Of a stretch of 64,000 nucleotides of DNA, positions 16,474-26,385 are shown one piece after another. The translations under genes were made by a program, and so were the position numbers. Each line of letters begins with the position of its first letter. Position 1 is the stretch's first letter. The DNA is from Paraburkholderia sediminicola (GTDB taxonomy: Bacteria > Pseudomonadota > Gammaproteobacteria > Burkholderiales > Burkholderiaceae): assembly GCF_902859805.1 (NCBI RefSeq), contig NZ_CADIKC010000002.1, positions 434,001 through 498,000 on the forward strand. The letters run 5' to 3'. The notes under the pieces were generated by a model. The model worked only from the letters and a program-made list of their open reading frames with translations. It was not told where the DNA came from and made no database searches.

Positions 16474-17145
16474 ATGAATCCGGAAAATGCATTGGATAGC
16501 GCAATGGCAACCAGCTCGAATCCCCGCGGCAGCATAGATGACGGAATCAGCAGTGCGTCAGTAGAGCTGACCAGTTCGCAGATTCCGGCAATCGTGCCGG
16601 CGCAAACCGCGCTTGTCGTCATGCATTATCAGACCGACATTCTCGGACTCTTTCCATCGGTCGCGCCGGCCTTGCTCGCCAATACGCGCAAGCTATGCGA
16701 TGCAGCGCGGGCCAAAGGCGTCAGCGTCTATTTCGCCAATCTTCGCTTCAGTCCGGGTTATCCGGAAGTCAGCCCATTGAACAAGAATGGGCAAGGAATC
16801 AAGCAACTCGGCCTCTTCATCGACGACCGGCCCTCGCCTGAGTTAGCCCACCAGGCCAGTGAACCGGTCATCATCGCGCATCGCGCCAGTGTGTTCTTCG
16901 GCACCGATCTGCAGGCACGACTTTTCGCACAAGGTGTCGATTCGCTGATCATGGTCGGCATTGCATCGACCGGGGTCGTGCTGTCGTCGGTCGCGTATGC
17001 GAGCGACGTGGACTTCCGCCTGTACACGGTCAAAGATTGCTGTTACGACCCGGACCAGGTGGTACACGAACATCTGTTCTCCACCGCATTCGATTCGCGC
17101 ACCACGGTGCTATCGCTTGCGGATGCCTTGCGGCTGCTTGCCTAG
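16474..17145 (+). CDS. Isochorismatase-like protein lacking the catalytic triad
   Basis: This 223-residue protein has the isochorismatase/cysteine hydrolase fold: TALVVMHYQTDIL (46-58), VSVYFANLRFSPGYPEV, VIIAHRASVFFGTDL (132-146) and LIMVGIASTGVVLSSV (158-173). The residues that act as Asp, Lys and Cys in the active enzymes line up with His51, Ala135 and Val168, so nucleophilic hydrolysis is not expected. Versions with GVVLSS in place of the Cys motif do exist as a recognised sub-branch. The first 40 residues are Ser-rich and probably disordered. It lies 125 bases after the MocR gene in the same direction. Possible roles are a binding protein or an enzyme with a different mechanism. Confidence 0.8.
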   Translation: MNPENALDSAMATSSNPRGSIDDGISSASVELTSSQIPAIVPAQTALVVMHYQTDILGLFPSVAPALLANTRKLCDAARAKGVSVYFANLRFSPGYPEVSPLNKNGQGIKQLGLFIDDRPSPELAHQASEPVIIAHRASVFFGTDLQARLFAQGVDSLIMVGIASTGVVLSSVAYASDVDFRLYTVKDCCYDPDQVVHEHLFSTAFDSRTTVLSLADALRLLA

Positions 17146-17167
17146 ACGTTCGGTGCCCGCGCTGGCC

Positions 17168-17656
17168 TCATCCGTGCTCGATGCCAAGCAGCCGCGCGTC
17201 CAGCCGACGCGCCAGCGCCGCGCCGCCTTCGCGCATCACTGCATCGTGATTCCACTGGAAAACCGGTCGCAATAGCGGCGCCAATGCATTCATCCATGCG
17301 CGGGTCGTACGCACGCACCAGTCATAGCGCACCACGGTAAGGTTGCGTCCGTCGGTTGAAAAACTCCACCGGCCGGCGCCTTCGACGTCGCCACTGGCCT
17401 CCCCCTCCAGCGCGACCAACGGGTCGACGCGCGTCACCCGCATATCGAACACGAGGCGATAGGGCAACCAGCCTTTCCACGTATAGCGTTGCACGACGCC
17501 CACGCCCTGATCGGAACCCGCCTCCAGCTGGTCCACGCGCTCAACGTTATCCCACCACTCGGGCCAGCGCGCCGAATCCTGGATTGCCGCCCAAACTTCC
17601 TGCACTGGCGCATCGATGCGCCAAATGGTGGAAAAGCGGTATTCGGCGGTCCGCAA
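17168..17656 (-). CDS. SRPBCC (polyketide cyclase/START-like) family protein
   Basis: This 162-residue protein fits the SRPBCC fold: strand FSTIWRIDAPVQEVWAAI with the usual helix and DSARWPEWW, a middle GVVQRYTWKGWLPYRLVF, and the long C-terminal helix WMNALAPLLRPVFQWNHDAVMR. The ligand and reaction are not predictable; the family binds hydrophobic small molecules or acts as a cyclase or aromatase. It stands alone on the minus strand between two convergent or tandem neighbours and has no obvious operon partner. Confidence 0.78.
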   Translation of the reverse strand: MRTAEYRFSTIWRIDAPVQEVWAAIQDSARWPEWWDNVERVDQLEAGSDQGVGVVQRYTWKGWLPYRLVFDMRVTRVDPLVALEGEASGDVEGAGRWSFSTDGRNLTVVRYDWCVRTTRAWMNALAPLLRPVFQWNHDAVMREGGAALARRLDARLLGIEHG

Positions 17657-17743
17657 GCTGCCTCCGTTGCTGGAATTCTTGTGGGGATTTTAACCACGGG
17701 ACAGCCGGAGGCAACCCGTCAGTGCACGAGAGCCGACGCCCGA

Positions 17744-18745
17744 TCATTCAGTTTTGGCCTGCACGCCCTGCAGGTGGACCAGGAAGCCCTCAATCGCATG
17801 ATTGAACGCCGCATTGTCCTCCACATGAGGTATATGCCCAATTCCCGGTAACACGTTCATGCGTGCGTCGGGCAACAGTCGCGCCAGGCGCAATCCGTCG
17901 CTAAGGGGCGTTACGCCATCGGTCCTCCCCCAGATCATCTCGACTGGCATGCTCAGCGACGCATAGTCCGACGAGCGACTGCTCCTACTGAGCCCTGGAT
18001 CATTGACGAATGCATCCAGCCAATAGCCATACGCCTGCGTTGTTCCAACCACGGAAAGCGGTCGCTGATAGACGGCAATCCGGTCAGCCGTCAACGCATC
18101 ATGACGCGAGGTGAATTTCCGCAGAAACCATCCGGTGAGCCATGGATTGGTCGCTGTCGCAGCGATCACGGGCCGCGCCACGGCCGGCACCTCAATCAGG
18201 CTGCCGAGCAAGCCGCGTTCGGCCGGCGGCGGATCGATTGAGAGCGCAACGTCCACCAGTACCGCCGCTTTGAATCGGCTGGGTTCGGCCATCAATGCTT
18301 CGACCGTGGCTCGCCCGCCGAACGAATGGCCAACGAGAATCACCCGCGAAAGCTTCAGCGTGTCGAGCATCCCGAGAATGCGCAGGGCCTGGTGGCCTGT
18401 GTCGTACGTATTGTCCACAGGCCGGCTGGTGTACCCAAACGGCGGCAGATCCACCGCGATGCAGTGATAGCCGGCTTGAGCGAGATAATCCATGGTCGGC
18501 AGCCATGTCGAACTCCAGGCGCCCACGCCTGAAATGAAAACGATCTGCTGTCCGCTGGCGGGGCCGCGCTCCTGTATCAGCATGTCCACGTCCGCCGCAC
18601 GCACGAAGCGCGATCCGGCCGGCGCCGCGCTCCGCGCGATATCCCGCTCGCGGCTATGGGCGATCAGATCCGCGCCGCCTAATACGGCGACCAGCGCGAT
18701 GATCGGCACTACGACCAGTGCGAGCGCGACTTTATAAAGTTTCAT
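17744..18745 (-). CDS. Membrane-anchored alpha/beta hydrolase
   Basis: This 333-residue protein has an N-terminal hydrophobic segment (about 5-28) that may be a signal anchor, then an alpha/beta hydrolase fold. The nucleophile elbow GHSFGG places Ser141. The oxyanion region is FISGVGAWSSTW, a probable acid follows in WGRTDGVTP, and the histidine is in GIGHIPHVE. AVDLPPFGYTSRP is the usual strand-4 region. The acting site is likely periplasmic or membrane-associated if the segment anchors it. The substrate is unknown; esterase or lipase-like activity on a hydrophobic ester is a reasonable guess. No operon partner is evident. Confidence 0.82.
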   Translation of the reverse strand: MKLYKVALALVVVPIIALVAVLGGADLIAHSRERDIARSAAPAGSRFVRAADVDMLIQERGPASGQQIVFISGVGAWSSTWLPTMDYLAQAGYHCIAVDLPPFGYTSRPVDNTYDTGHQALRILGMLDTLKLSRVILVGHSFGGRATVEALMAEPSRFKAAVLVDVALSIDPPPAERGLLGSLIEVPAVARPVIAATATNPWLTGWFLRKFTSRHDALTADRIAVYQRPLSVVGTTQAYGYWLDAFVNDPGLSRSSRSSDYASLSMPVEMIWGRTDGVTPLSDGLRLARLLPDARMNVLPGIGHIPHVEDNAAFNHAIEGFLVHLQGVQAKTE

Positions 18746-18953
18746 GGCGTTTTATGTATTCTTTTTATGCTTGATGGGTTCGGCGGCACACTTATTCTGG
18801 CCGATGATTATGTACAGTTATGCTCAGCCAAATTTCTCAAGATTGAGATCGACCGATAATATCAAGTCCGCTTAAACTTGCGCACCGAAGATTGAAACGT
18901 TTTGACGGCTTCAGGAATCACCAATTGACTTCCGGGAATAGGCAAAAATAAAA

Positions 18954-19325
18954 ATGCTATTAACCACCCTCACCCCCGCTTTCTTTTTGAGCCGCGGCCG
19001 TATTACCCGCAGCGAATGGCTGACCCGGATCATCATTGCCGCATTCGTATGCGCCGCCTTCGGCAGTCTTGCCGGGTCCTGGTTTGGCGAGATCGGTGCG
19101 GCCGTGTTCGCGATCGTCTTTCTCTGGAGCGCGGTTGCGCTCTCCACCCAGCGCCTGCATGACACCGGACGGTGCGGATGGTCGTTGCTGACCGCCGTCA
19201 TTCCAGTGTTCGGGCCAATCTGGGTGTTGATCCACGTGCTGCGCCGCGGCGTCGATCACGAGAACCGCTTTGGCCCCGATCCGGCAACCCGCGCGGATTA
19301 CCTCAAAGTCAACATCGGGGAGTGA
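18954..19325 (+). CDS. DUF805 small membrane protein
   Basis: This 123-residue protein carries the DUF805 pattern: FLSRGRITRSEWLTR, two or three hydrophobic helices (about 26-66 and 84-100), the loop ALSTQRLHDTGRCGWSLL and the end ENRFGPDP. Most members are inner-membrane proteins of unknown function. It starts 208 bases after the hydrolase gene on the other strand, and its stop lies seven bases before the start of the FAD/methyltransferase fusion, so it is probably the first gene of a three-gene unit with 19333-21570 and 21567-22685. Confidence 0.82.
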   Translation: MLLTTLTPAFFLSRGRITRSEWLTRIIIAAFVCAAFGSLAGSWFGEIGAAVFAIVFLWSAVALSTQRLHDTGRCGWSLLTAVIPVFGPIWVLIHVLRRGVDHENRFGPDPATRADYLKVNIGE

Positions 19326-19332
19326 TAGAGAC

Positions 19333-21570
19333 ATGGCAACGGTCAACGACGTCACTCAGCTGAACCGGATTCCCGTATTTTCAATCGCCACGCCCACCTC
19401 CACGCAGGAAGTCGTCGAGGCCCTCACCCAGACCAATCTGCCGGTGTCGGTAGGCGGCGGCCACTTCAGCATGGGCGGACACACCGCGAGTCCGGGCACC
19501 CTGCATCTGGATATGCGCAAGATGAACCGTGTGCTGCGGTTCGAACCGCACACGTCGGTGATTCGCGTGCAGGCCGGTATCCGTTGGTGCGATATTCAAC
19601 GGTTCATCGACCCGCACGGTCTGTCGGTCAAGATCATGCAGACCTACGCGAACTTCACGGTGGGCGGCGCGTTGTCGGTGAACGCCCACGGACGCTACAT
19701 GGGATTGGGGCCGGTTGTGCTCTCGGTACGGGCGATTACGCTCGTGCTCGCCAACGGCGAAGTAGTCAACGCCAGCCCCACCGGGAACACCATGTTGTTC
19801 AACGCGGCGATCGGCGGATATGGCGGCGTAGGCATCATCACGGAAGCGGAGCTCGACCTTGTGCCCAATACGCGGGTCAAGCGCAGCGACCGCAAGATGC
19901 GCACTGCCGACTACAAGGCATGGTTCGATACAACCGTGCGCAGCCATCAAGACGTGATCTTCCACAATTTCGACCTCTATCCGCCGCGCTACACGCGCGG
20001 CCGGGCGATCAGCTGGACGGTCACCGACGAGCCGGCCACGTCGACGCGATTGCAGCCGCTCAGTCGCGGCTTTCTTGCTGCGAAATACTTTCTCTGGGCA
20101 ATCACTGAGACGCCGCTCGGCAAGTTTCGTCGCGAGTATCTGTACGACCCGCTGCTGCATTTTGGCAAGAAGGTGCACTGGCGCAATTACGAAGCCGGTT
20201 ACGACGTCGCGGAACTCGAACCAGTCGGGCGGCGCCAGCGCACGTACGTGCTGCAGGAGTACTTCGTGCCCGTAGACGCCGTCACACGATTTGCCGAGGC
20301 GTTATCGATGATTCTCTCGCGGCATCGGGTGAACGCGGTCAACATCTCGATCCGCCATGCGCTCGCCGACAACCGCACCGTCATGGCGTGGGCACGCGGC
20401 GAGACGTTTGCCTTCGTGCTCTACTACAAGCAGCGCACTCGCGAGAATGCCAAAGAGCGCGTTGCGGTATGGACGCGCGAACTGATCGACGCCGTGCTCG
20501 CCGTGGGCGGCACTTACTATTTGCCCTACCAGCTGCACGCAACGCGCGAGCAGTTCCATCGCGCCTATCCGCGAGCGCGCGAGATGTTTGCACTCAAGCG
20601 GGAGCTCGATCCGCAATACCGCCTGCGTGGCGCGCTGTGGGATCGCTACTATGCGCCCGAGCGAAGCGAGCTCGAAGTGACGCCTGAAGTGACGGCGTCA
20701 CAAGAGGACAGCAACAGCAACGGCACCCTGTTCGCCACGATCTATCGTAACGAGCGCGAAGCCGATCGTTTCTATGCATTCCTGCAGAACATTTTCAACG
20801 TGTTGCCCGAAGACCGTCTGCATACGCTGATCAAAACTTCAACAGCCGAACACACGGGCGACGAACGTATCTATCGCGCGATCCAGGCGGGCCTCAAACC
20901 GATCACGCCGCGCCTCGCGATGCTCACGCATGCGCTGCCGTCCCTGTCGATGCAGAAGGCTGAAATGGGCCGGCAAGCCGCCATGCTGCTGGGCGATTCA
21001 CCGTTGCAGGATTATGTCGAGATTGGCACAACAGGACGCTATGTTCGGGCCATGAAGAAGTATCTGCGGCTCAAAGGCAAGGTGACGCTGGTTCATGACG
21101 TGCGGCCGGGAATGAGCCCGGTCGATATTGTCGAGCGTGGACAGATCGGCTCGATAGGCGAGTTCCAGCCGTTGAACGACTACGCGCCCATCGCGCTGCC
21201 TGCCGCCAGTGCGGACCTGGTGAGTTGCTTTGTCGGCTTGCATCATATGGCGCCGGCGAAGCTCGCGCCGTTTCTTGATTCGATCGCGCGAATCGTCCGC
21301 CCCGGCGGCTATTTTGTGGTCCGCGATCACGACGTCACGACACCGACAATGGATGCATTCGTTTCACTTGCCCATACGGTTTTCAACGCGGGCCTCGGCG
21401 AAACGTGGGAAACCAACCGGTCGGAGTTGCGTCATTTCGCTAGCGTCGACGACTGGATCGCGCGCGTCGAAGCGGCAGGTTTTCGCCATACCGGCATGCG
21501 CCTGACCCAGCAAGGCGATCCGTCGGACAACGTCCTGATGGCGTTCGTGCGCCATGGAGAGGCGGCATGA
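19333..21570 (+). CDS. FAD-linked oxidase fused to a methyltransferase-like domain
   Basis: This 745-residue protein combines two enzyme-type domains. Residues about 15-470 form a VAO/PCMH-type FAD oxidase like sugar-lactone and alditol oxidases: VGGGHFSMGGH (His44 is a candidate for covalent flavin), GALSVNAHGRYMG near 111-123, and FNAAIGGYGGVGIITEAEL. Residues about 560-735 look like a class I methyltransferase: VEIGTTGRYVRAM as a degenerate SAM-binding motif, DLVSCFVGLHHMAPAKL and IARIVRPGGYFVVRDHD. A linker rich in Ser, Asn and Glu near 455-470 separates them. The start is the ATG in GAGACATG after the DUF805 gene. The next gene overlaps by four bases, which suggests coupled translation. 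I know no characterised protein with this architecture. Confidence 0.85.
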   Translation: MATVNDVTQLNRIPVFSIATPTSTQEVVEALTQTNLPVSVGGGHFSMGGHTASPGTLHLDMRKMNRVLRFEPHTSVIRVQAGIRWCDIQRFIDPHGLSVKIMQTYANFTVGGALSVNAHGRYMGLGPVVLSVRAITLVLANGEVVNASPTGNTMLFNAAIGGYGGVGIITEAELDLVPNTRVKRSDRKMRTADYKAWFDTTVRSHQDVIFHNFDLYPPRYTRGRAISWTVTDEPATSTRLQPLSRGFLAAKYFLWAITETPLGKFRREYLYDPLLHFGKKVHWRNYEAGYDVAELEPVGRRQRTYVLQEYFVPVDAVTRFAEALSMILSRHRVNAVNISIRHALADNRTVMAWARGETFAFVLYYKQRTRENAKERVAVWTRELIDAVLAVGGTYYLPYQLHATREQFHRAYPRAREMFALKRELDPQYRLRGALWDRYYAPERSELEVTPEVTASQEDSNSNGTLFATIYRNEREADRFYAFLQNIFNVLPEDRLHTLIKTSTAEHTGDERIYRAIQAGLKPITPRLAMLTHALPSLSMQKAEMGRQAAMLLGDSPLQDYVEIGTTGRYVRAMKKYLRLKGKVTLVHDVRPGMSPVDIVERGQIGSIGEFQPLNDYAPIALPAASADLVSCFVGLHHMAPAKLAPFLDSIARIVRPGGYFVVRDHDVTTPTMDAFVSLAHTVFNAGLGETWETNRSELRHFASVDDWIARVEAAGFRHTGMRLTQQGDPSDNVLMAFVRHGEAA

Positions 21571-22685
21571 TGCGGCCGTTGCGCAAAGCGCTTCTTACGA
21601 TTGCCATTACCGCCACGATCGCCATCGGCGTCGCGCTCACATTCGCGCTCACATTTGCGATGCCGGTTGCGCATGCTGCAACGTCCTCTGCGGCGCCTGA
21701 GACACCAGGAGCCTCATATCAAAGCCCTGTGCCGGTGGCGGATCGCCGCGGCACTGAGCAGACGCTGCTGACTTTTCCGGAGTGGTATCTCGTGCACAGC
21801 CCGGCGGAGTACGCACGAATCGTGCAACACGAACCGTCGCACGATTTTCCGTTTCTGGATCAGATCGGCCAGCTCTGGTCGAGTTACGCGACCGTCACGC
21901 GTGAGCAGATGCACGACAACTATCCGCTCAATCCCGGTTACCACGTGATGATCTGGGTGATCGCGTCGAGTACGACCGTGGAGTATGCGCTGCGCTCCCT
22001 CTACGAAAATACCGTGGGTCGCGCGAGTTGGCTGCTCGGCGGGAAAAAGCTGACCGACGAGGACCGCTACGCCGCCCAGGCGGCTCAGGAGTACGTGGAC
22101 TTCATCCGCCAGGAGCCCTGGTACCTGTTCGACTTCGGCGCCCGCCTTCGCCATCTCTGGCGCGATGTCCCGATGTGGGGACCCGGTCTCGTCCGCAAAT
22201 GGGAACGCCGCTACGCGCTGACCACCGAATACGCGATCAAGGCTGTGTATGGAAAACTGATCGAGAAGGCGACGCGGGCCACCTACACACCGGCACTCAT
22301 GACGACCGATGTGGTCGTCGACCGCCTGCCCGAGGGGTGGTCGGCGCCGGCTCACGTCAGCGTGCTTGCCCGTCTGCCAGACGGTCGGGCGTTACTGGCG
22401 TTGCCGCGCTATTTCGACTTCAGGCTCGCGGCAACAGCGCTTGCGCAACAGGGCATTCATCTCACCGACATCGCCGGCAACACGTCGGTCATTCTGGTCA
22501 CGGTGTGGGCGAAAGACGACTCCCCGTTACCCGCCGGCAGCGGCCGCATATTGTTTGAACAACCGCTAGCAATGCCGGCCCATACACGACGCGTCGCGTT
22601 GCTGATGCCGGTTCGCGACCTGTCCGATTTTCTGGCGGCAGCCGGAAAAAACGGTCTGGTGACGGAGCACGTGTACGACTATTGA
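21567..22685 (+). CDS. Exported protein of unknown function, third gene of the oxidase/methyltransferase unit
   Basis: I do not recognise this 372-residue protein. It has a hydrophobic N-terminal segment (about 9-40, ending VAHAATS), which looks like a signal peptide. The mature part contains EQTLLTFPEWYLVHSPAEYA, a YHVMIWVIASSTTVEYALRS segment, and WERRYALTTEYAIKAVYGKLI, with many aromatic residues and no Cys. It starts in the sequence ATGATG that overlaps the stop of the fusion gene, so it is translated in tandem with it. The context suggests that it acts with the oxidase/methyltransferase in the periplasm or outer membrane. Confidence 0.75.
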   Translation: MMRPLRKALLTIAITATIAIGVALTFALTFAMPVAHAATSSAAPETPGASYQSPVPVADRRGTEQTLLTFPEWYLVHSPAEYARIVQHEPSHDFPFLDQIGQLWSSYATVTREQMHDNYPLNPGYHVMIWVIASSTTVEYALRSLYENTVGRASWLLGGKKLTDEDRYAAQAAQEYVDFIRQEPWYLFDFGARLRHLWRDVPMWGPGLVRKWERRYALTTEYAIKAVYGKLIEKATRATYTPALMTTDVVVDRLPEGWSAPAHVSVLARLPDGRALLALPRYFDFRLAATALAQQGIHLTDIAGNTSVILVTVWAKDDSPLPAGSGRILFEQPLAMPAHTRRVALLMPVRDLSDFLAAAGKNGLVTEHVYDY

Positions 22686-22781
22686 ATTGGCAGAGGGTGT
22701 GCAACGTCTGCTAGCCGCATTCTCCCGGCCGCGCTCGATCCGCCTTAAGCTATCGCCAAGCCCCCGACCTGGAGCCTCACG

Positions 22782-23189
22782 ATGCAAGCCCATCCTCTAC
22801 GCCTCTCTCCCGGCGACGATCTGCGCGTCGCCCTCGAAGATGTGCTGCGTCAAGTCGGGTTGCAGGCAGCCTTCGTGATCCAGGGCATTGGGAGCCTCAG
22901 CGTTGCCCAATTGCGATTTGCCGGGAATGATGATCCGACTGAACTGCGCCACGATCTGGAAATCCTGACGCTCGCCGGTTCCCTATCCCCTGATGGAGCG
23001 CATCTGCACATGTCGGTTGCAGACCCGCGCGGCCAGGTGTTCGGTGGTCATGTGGCACGCGGTTGCATGGTCCGCACGACAGCGGAGATATTGCTGGCGC
23101 TTCTTCCCGAACATCGCTTCTCCCGGGAGCACGACTCAGGTTCAGGGTTCATGGAACTGGTCATTCGAAGCGAACCACCCACGCAGTAG
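22782..23189 (+). CDS. PPC/DUF296-domain DNA-binding-like protein
   Basis: This 135-residue protein matches the PPC (DUF296) domain: RLSPGDDLRVALEDVL, AAFVIQGIGSLSVAQLR, DLEILTLAGSLSPDGAHLH and the closing VFGGHVARGCMVRTTAEIL. The family occurs in plants joined to AT-hook DNA-binding motifs and alone in bacteria, where it forms trimers; the metal-binding histidines HLH and GGH are present. Its role in bacteria is not settled. It is a standalone gene, convergent with the VOC gene across a long hairpin at 23225-23262. Confidence 0.82.
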   Translation: MQAHPLRLSPGDDLRVALEDVLRQVGLQAAFVIQGIGSLSVAQLRFAGNDDPTELRHDLEILTLAGSLSPDGAHLHMSVADPRGQVFGGHVARGCMVRTTAEILLALLPEHRFSREHDSGSGFMELVIRSEPPTQ

Positions 23190-23224
23190 GTTCGACTTAT
23201 ACGTGCAAACAGCGTTGATGCGAT

Positions 23225-23262
23225 GAGCGTCGGCTTGAAGCGGGCAAGCCTGACCGACGCTC
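23225..23262. terminator. Long hairpin between convergent PPC and VOC genes
   Basis: GAGCGTCGG (23225-23233) pairs with CCGACGCTC (23254-23262), and inner arms GGCTTG and CAAGCC (23232-23237, 23245-23250) extend the stem around a short loop with a small bulge. It is placed for termination in both directions. Confidence 0.6.
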
Positions 23263-23292
23263 CATGGCGCACACAATGCAAGGGACCTTTTG

Positions 23293-23766
23293 TTAATCCG
23301 CCGTCCCCGCGTAAGCGGCTTTCAGCGTGGCGACGTCGAACTTCACCATTTTCATCATGGCCTGAGCGACACGCCCCGCCTTTGCCGGATCGGGGTCAGC
23401 CATCATCCTGATGAGATCGGTTGGAACGATCTGCCACGAGACACCGAAGCGGTCTTTCAACCACCCGCACGCTTCAGGCGAACCGCCGCCGTCAAGAAAA
23501 GCATTCCAGTAGCGGTCAACTTCTGCCTGATCGGCACAGTCGACCATAAGGGATATCGCGTGGTTGAACGGGTCGCCCCCACCAGAGGTCATGGCAATGA
23601 AGGGCTGCCCAAAAAGAACAAACTCGACCATCTTCGTGGACCCGGCGGCCGGTACCGGTGTAACCCGTTTGACGCGCGAGTCCGGAAAGATACTCGCATA
23701 GAAAGCTGCGGCCTCCTCCGCCTGATCCGAATACCAAAGAAATGGCGTGATCTTTTGAATCGTCAT
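23293..23766 (-). CDS. VOC superfamily protein, PhnB/3-demethylubiquinone-like
   Basis: This 157-residue protein has the vicinal-oxygen-chelate paired beta-alpha-beta units seen in the PhnB/YjdN-like branch: TPFLWYSDQAEEAAAFYASIF at the start, VLFGQPFIAMTSGGG, and the family-typical CGWLKDRFGVSWQIVP. Start chosen at the ATG encoding MTIQKITP, which has CAGGAGA upstream; the longer frame adds 18 non-conserved residues. The function is not predictable; members bind metals and some relate to glyoxalase-type chemistry. It precedes dgdR on the same strand but the 120-base gap suggests separate expression. Confidence 0.82.
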   Translation of the reverse strand: MTIQKITPFLWYSDQAEEAAAFYASIFPDSRVKRVTPVPAAGSTKMVEFVLFGQPFIAMTSGGGDPFNHAISLMVDCADQAEVDRYWNAFLDGGGSPEACGWLKDRFGVSWQIVPTDLIRMMADPDPAKAGRVAQAMMKMVKFDVATLKAAYAGTAD

Positions 23767-23890
23767 GGCAAATCTCCTGTCAGTGGTGGCTGAATGCGGA
23801 GGTAAGCCGCATGCTGCCATTGAGACGACGAAGGAAGGCTATCAAAATCGACACGTCGCGAAGAAGAATTTCACTTTTTACCCGCTGCGA

Positions 23891-24748
23891 TCAGAGCAAC
23901 GGCAGCGTCAGCCTGATGTGCTCTGCGAATACCGCGATCAGATGGGGGGGGCGCTCCCGCTCGAATTTCAGCGTAATGCCAACGGTGGGCAGGGACGGAA
24001 GCGCCGCATCCCCAGTGAGTATGCAGAGATCCGCGGGAACGGCCGTTTGTGTGATAACGGCAACGGCCTGCCCCGAGCGGACCAGGGCCGTCAGACCGGC
24101 AAGACTGCTGCTTGCATAGGCGATGCGGTAAGCCCTGCCCGCGCGTTGCAGCGCTTCGCAGGCTGCCACGTGGTCGAGCGTGTCAGGATCGGAAACCGCC
24201 AGCGGCAAGGGGTCGAAGTGCGCGGAATCCAGTCCCGGATAACCCACCCAGACCAGCGGTTCGCGACGAATGATGTCGTCATTCGCCGCGTCGTCCGGCA
24301 GCGAGATCATCGCAAGGTCCAGCGCATGCATCTCCAGTTGTTCGAGTAATCGTGGGGTCGGGGCGCACATGACTTCCACCAGGGCGTGTGGGTGCTGGCT
24401 CGAGAACTGGCGCAGCAAATGCGGCAGGAAAACGGCGGCGTAGTCGTCCGGGCAGCCGAAGCGGATCGTCCCCGACAGCCCTTTGCCGGACAGATCGGCC
24501 ATCGCCTCGTCGTGCAGGCGCAGGATGCGTTGGGCGTGGATCAACAGGCGTTCGCCGGGATTGGTCAGCACCACCCCTCGACCCGTGCGCTGGAACAGCG
24601 GCTGATCGACGATTTCTTCGAGGCGCTTCATCTGCTGACTCAGCGCAGACTGGGTTCGGCCGATCCGGTTGGCCGCGCGACTGAGCGCCCGGACTTCGGC
24701 AATGACGGTGAACGAACGCAGCAGATCAATTTCCAGGGAAAGACTCAA
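23891..24748 (-). CDS. dgdR: DgdR, LysR-type regulator of dialkylglycine decarboxylase
   Basis: This 285-residue LysR protein closely matches what I remember of DgdR of Burkholderia cepacia: LEIDLLRSFTVIAEVRALSR, the HTH GRTQSALSQQMKRLEEIVDQ, FGCPDDYAAVFLPHLLRQFS, and YASSSLAGLTALVRSGQA. It sits divergent from dgdA across 105 bases, as in that organism. There DgdR acts as the repressor of dgdA that is relieved by substrates such as 2-methylalanine; I infer the same here. The match is from memory without an alignment. Confidence 0.9.
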   Translation of the reverse strand: MSLSLEIDLLRSFTVIAEVRALSRAANRIGRTQSALSQQMKRLEEIVDQPLFQRTGRGVVLTNPGERLLIHAQRILRLHDEAMADLSGKGLSGTIRFGCPDDYAAVFLPHLLRQFSSQHPHALVEVMCAPTPRLLEQLEMHALDLAMISLPDDAANDDIIRREPLVWVGYPGLDSAHFDPLPLAVSDPDTLDHVAACEALQRAGRAYRIAYASSSLAGLTALVRSGQAVAVITQTAVPADLCILTGDAALPSLPTVGITLKFERERPPHLIAVFAEHIRLTLPLL

Positions 24749-24814
24749 GGTATAAGCCCCGCTTCTATCTTCGATAAGAACTATTCGATTCTATGAAAGC
24801 AGAGAGCCATCTAG

Positions 24815-26155
<1,341 letters not shown>

Positions 26156-26306
26156 TCACTGGTGTTGACACGCGCTCCAATTGCAAAGAAACTTGACGCC
26201 ATGCTGACGCTAAACCTCTTCTCCTTCGCGTTTCAAAGCCACATGGCAGTCCGTTCGGGCATGCCATCGGAGGCCAACGCGCGTTAGATAAGCAGGAACG
26301 CAGCTC

Positions 26307-26342
26307 AAAGGCCTCGCCGAAAGTACGGATGAGGCCTTTTTT
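26307..26342 (+). terminator. Rho-independent terminator downstream of dgdA
   Basis: AAAGGCCTC (26307-26315), a 15-base loop, then GAGGCCTTT (26331-26339) and six Ts in all (26337-26342). This is a classical intrinsic terminator. The 150 bases between the dgdA stop and it hold no gene and may be a long 3' UTR or a small RNA; a TTGACA box at 26165-26170 has no good -10 partner. Confidence 0.85.
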
Positions 26343-26385
26343 GTTTGTGGCGTCTCCGTGATCGGCATCACCAGCGGAGATGACC

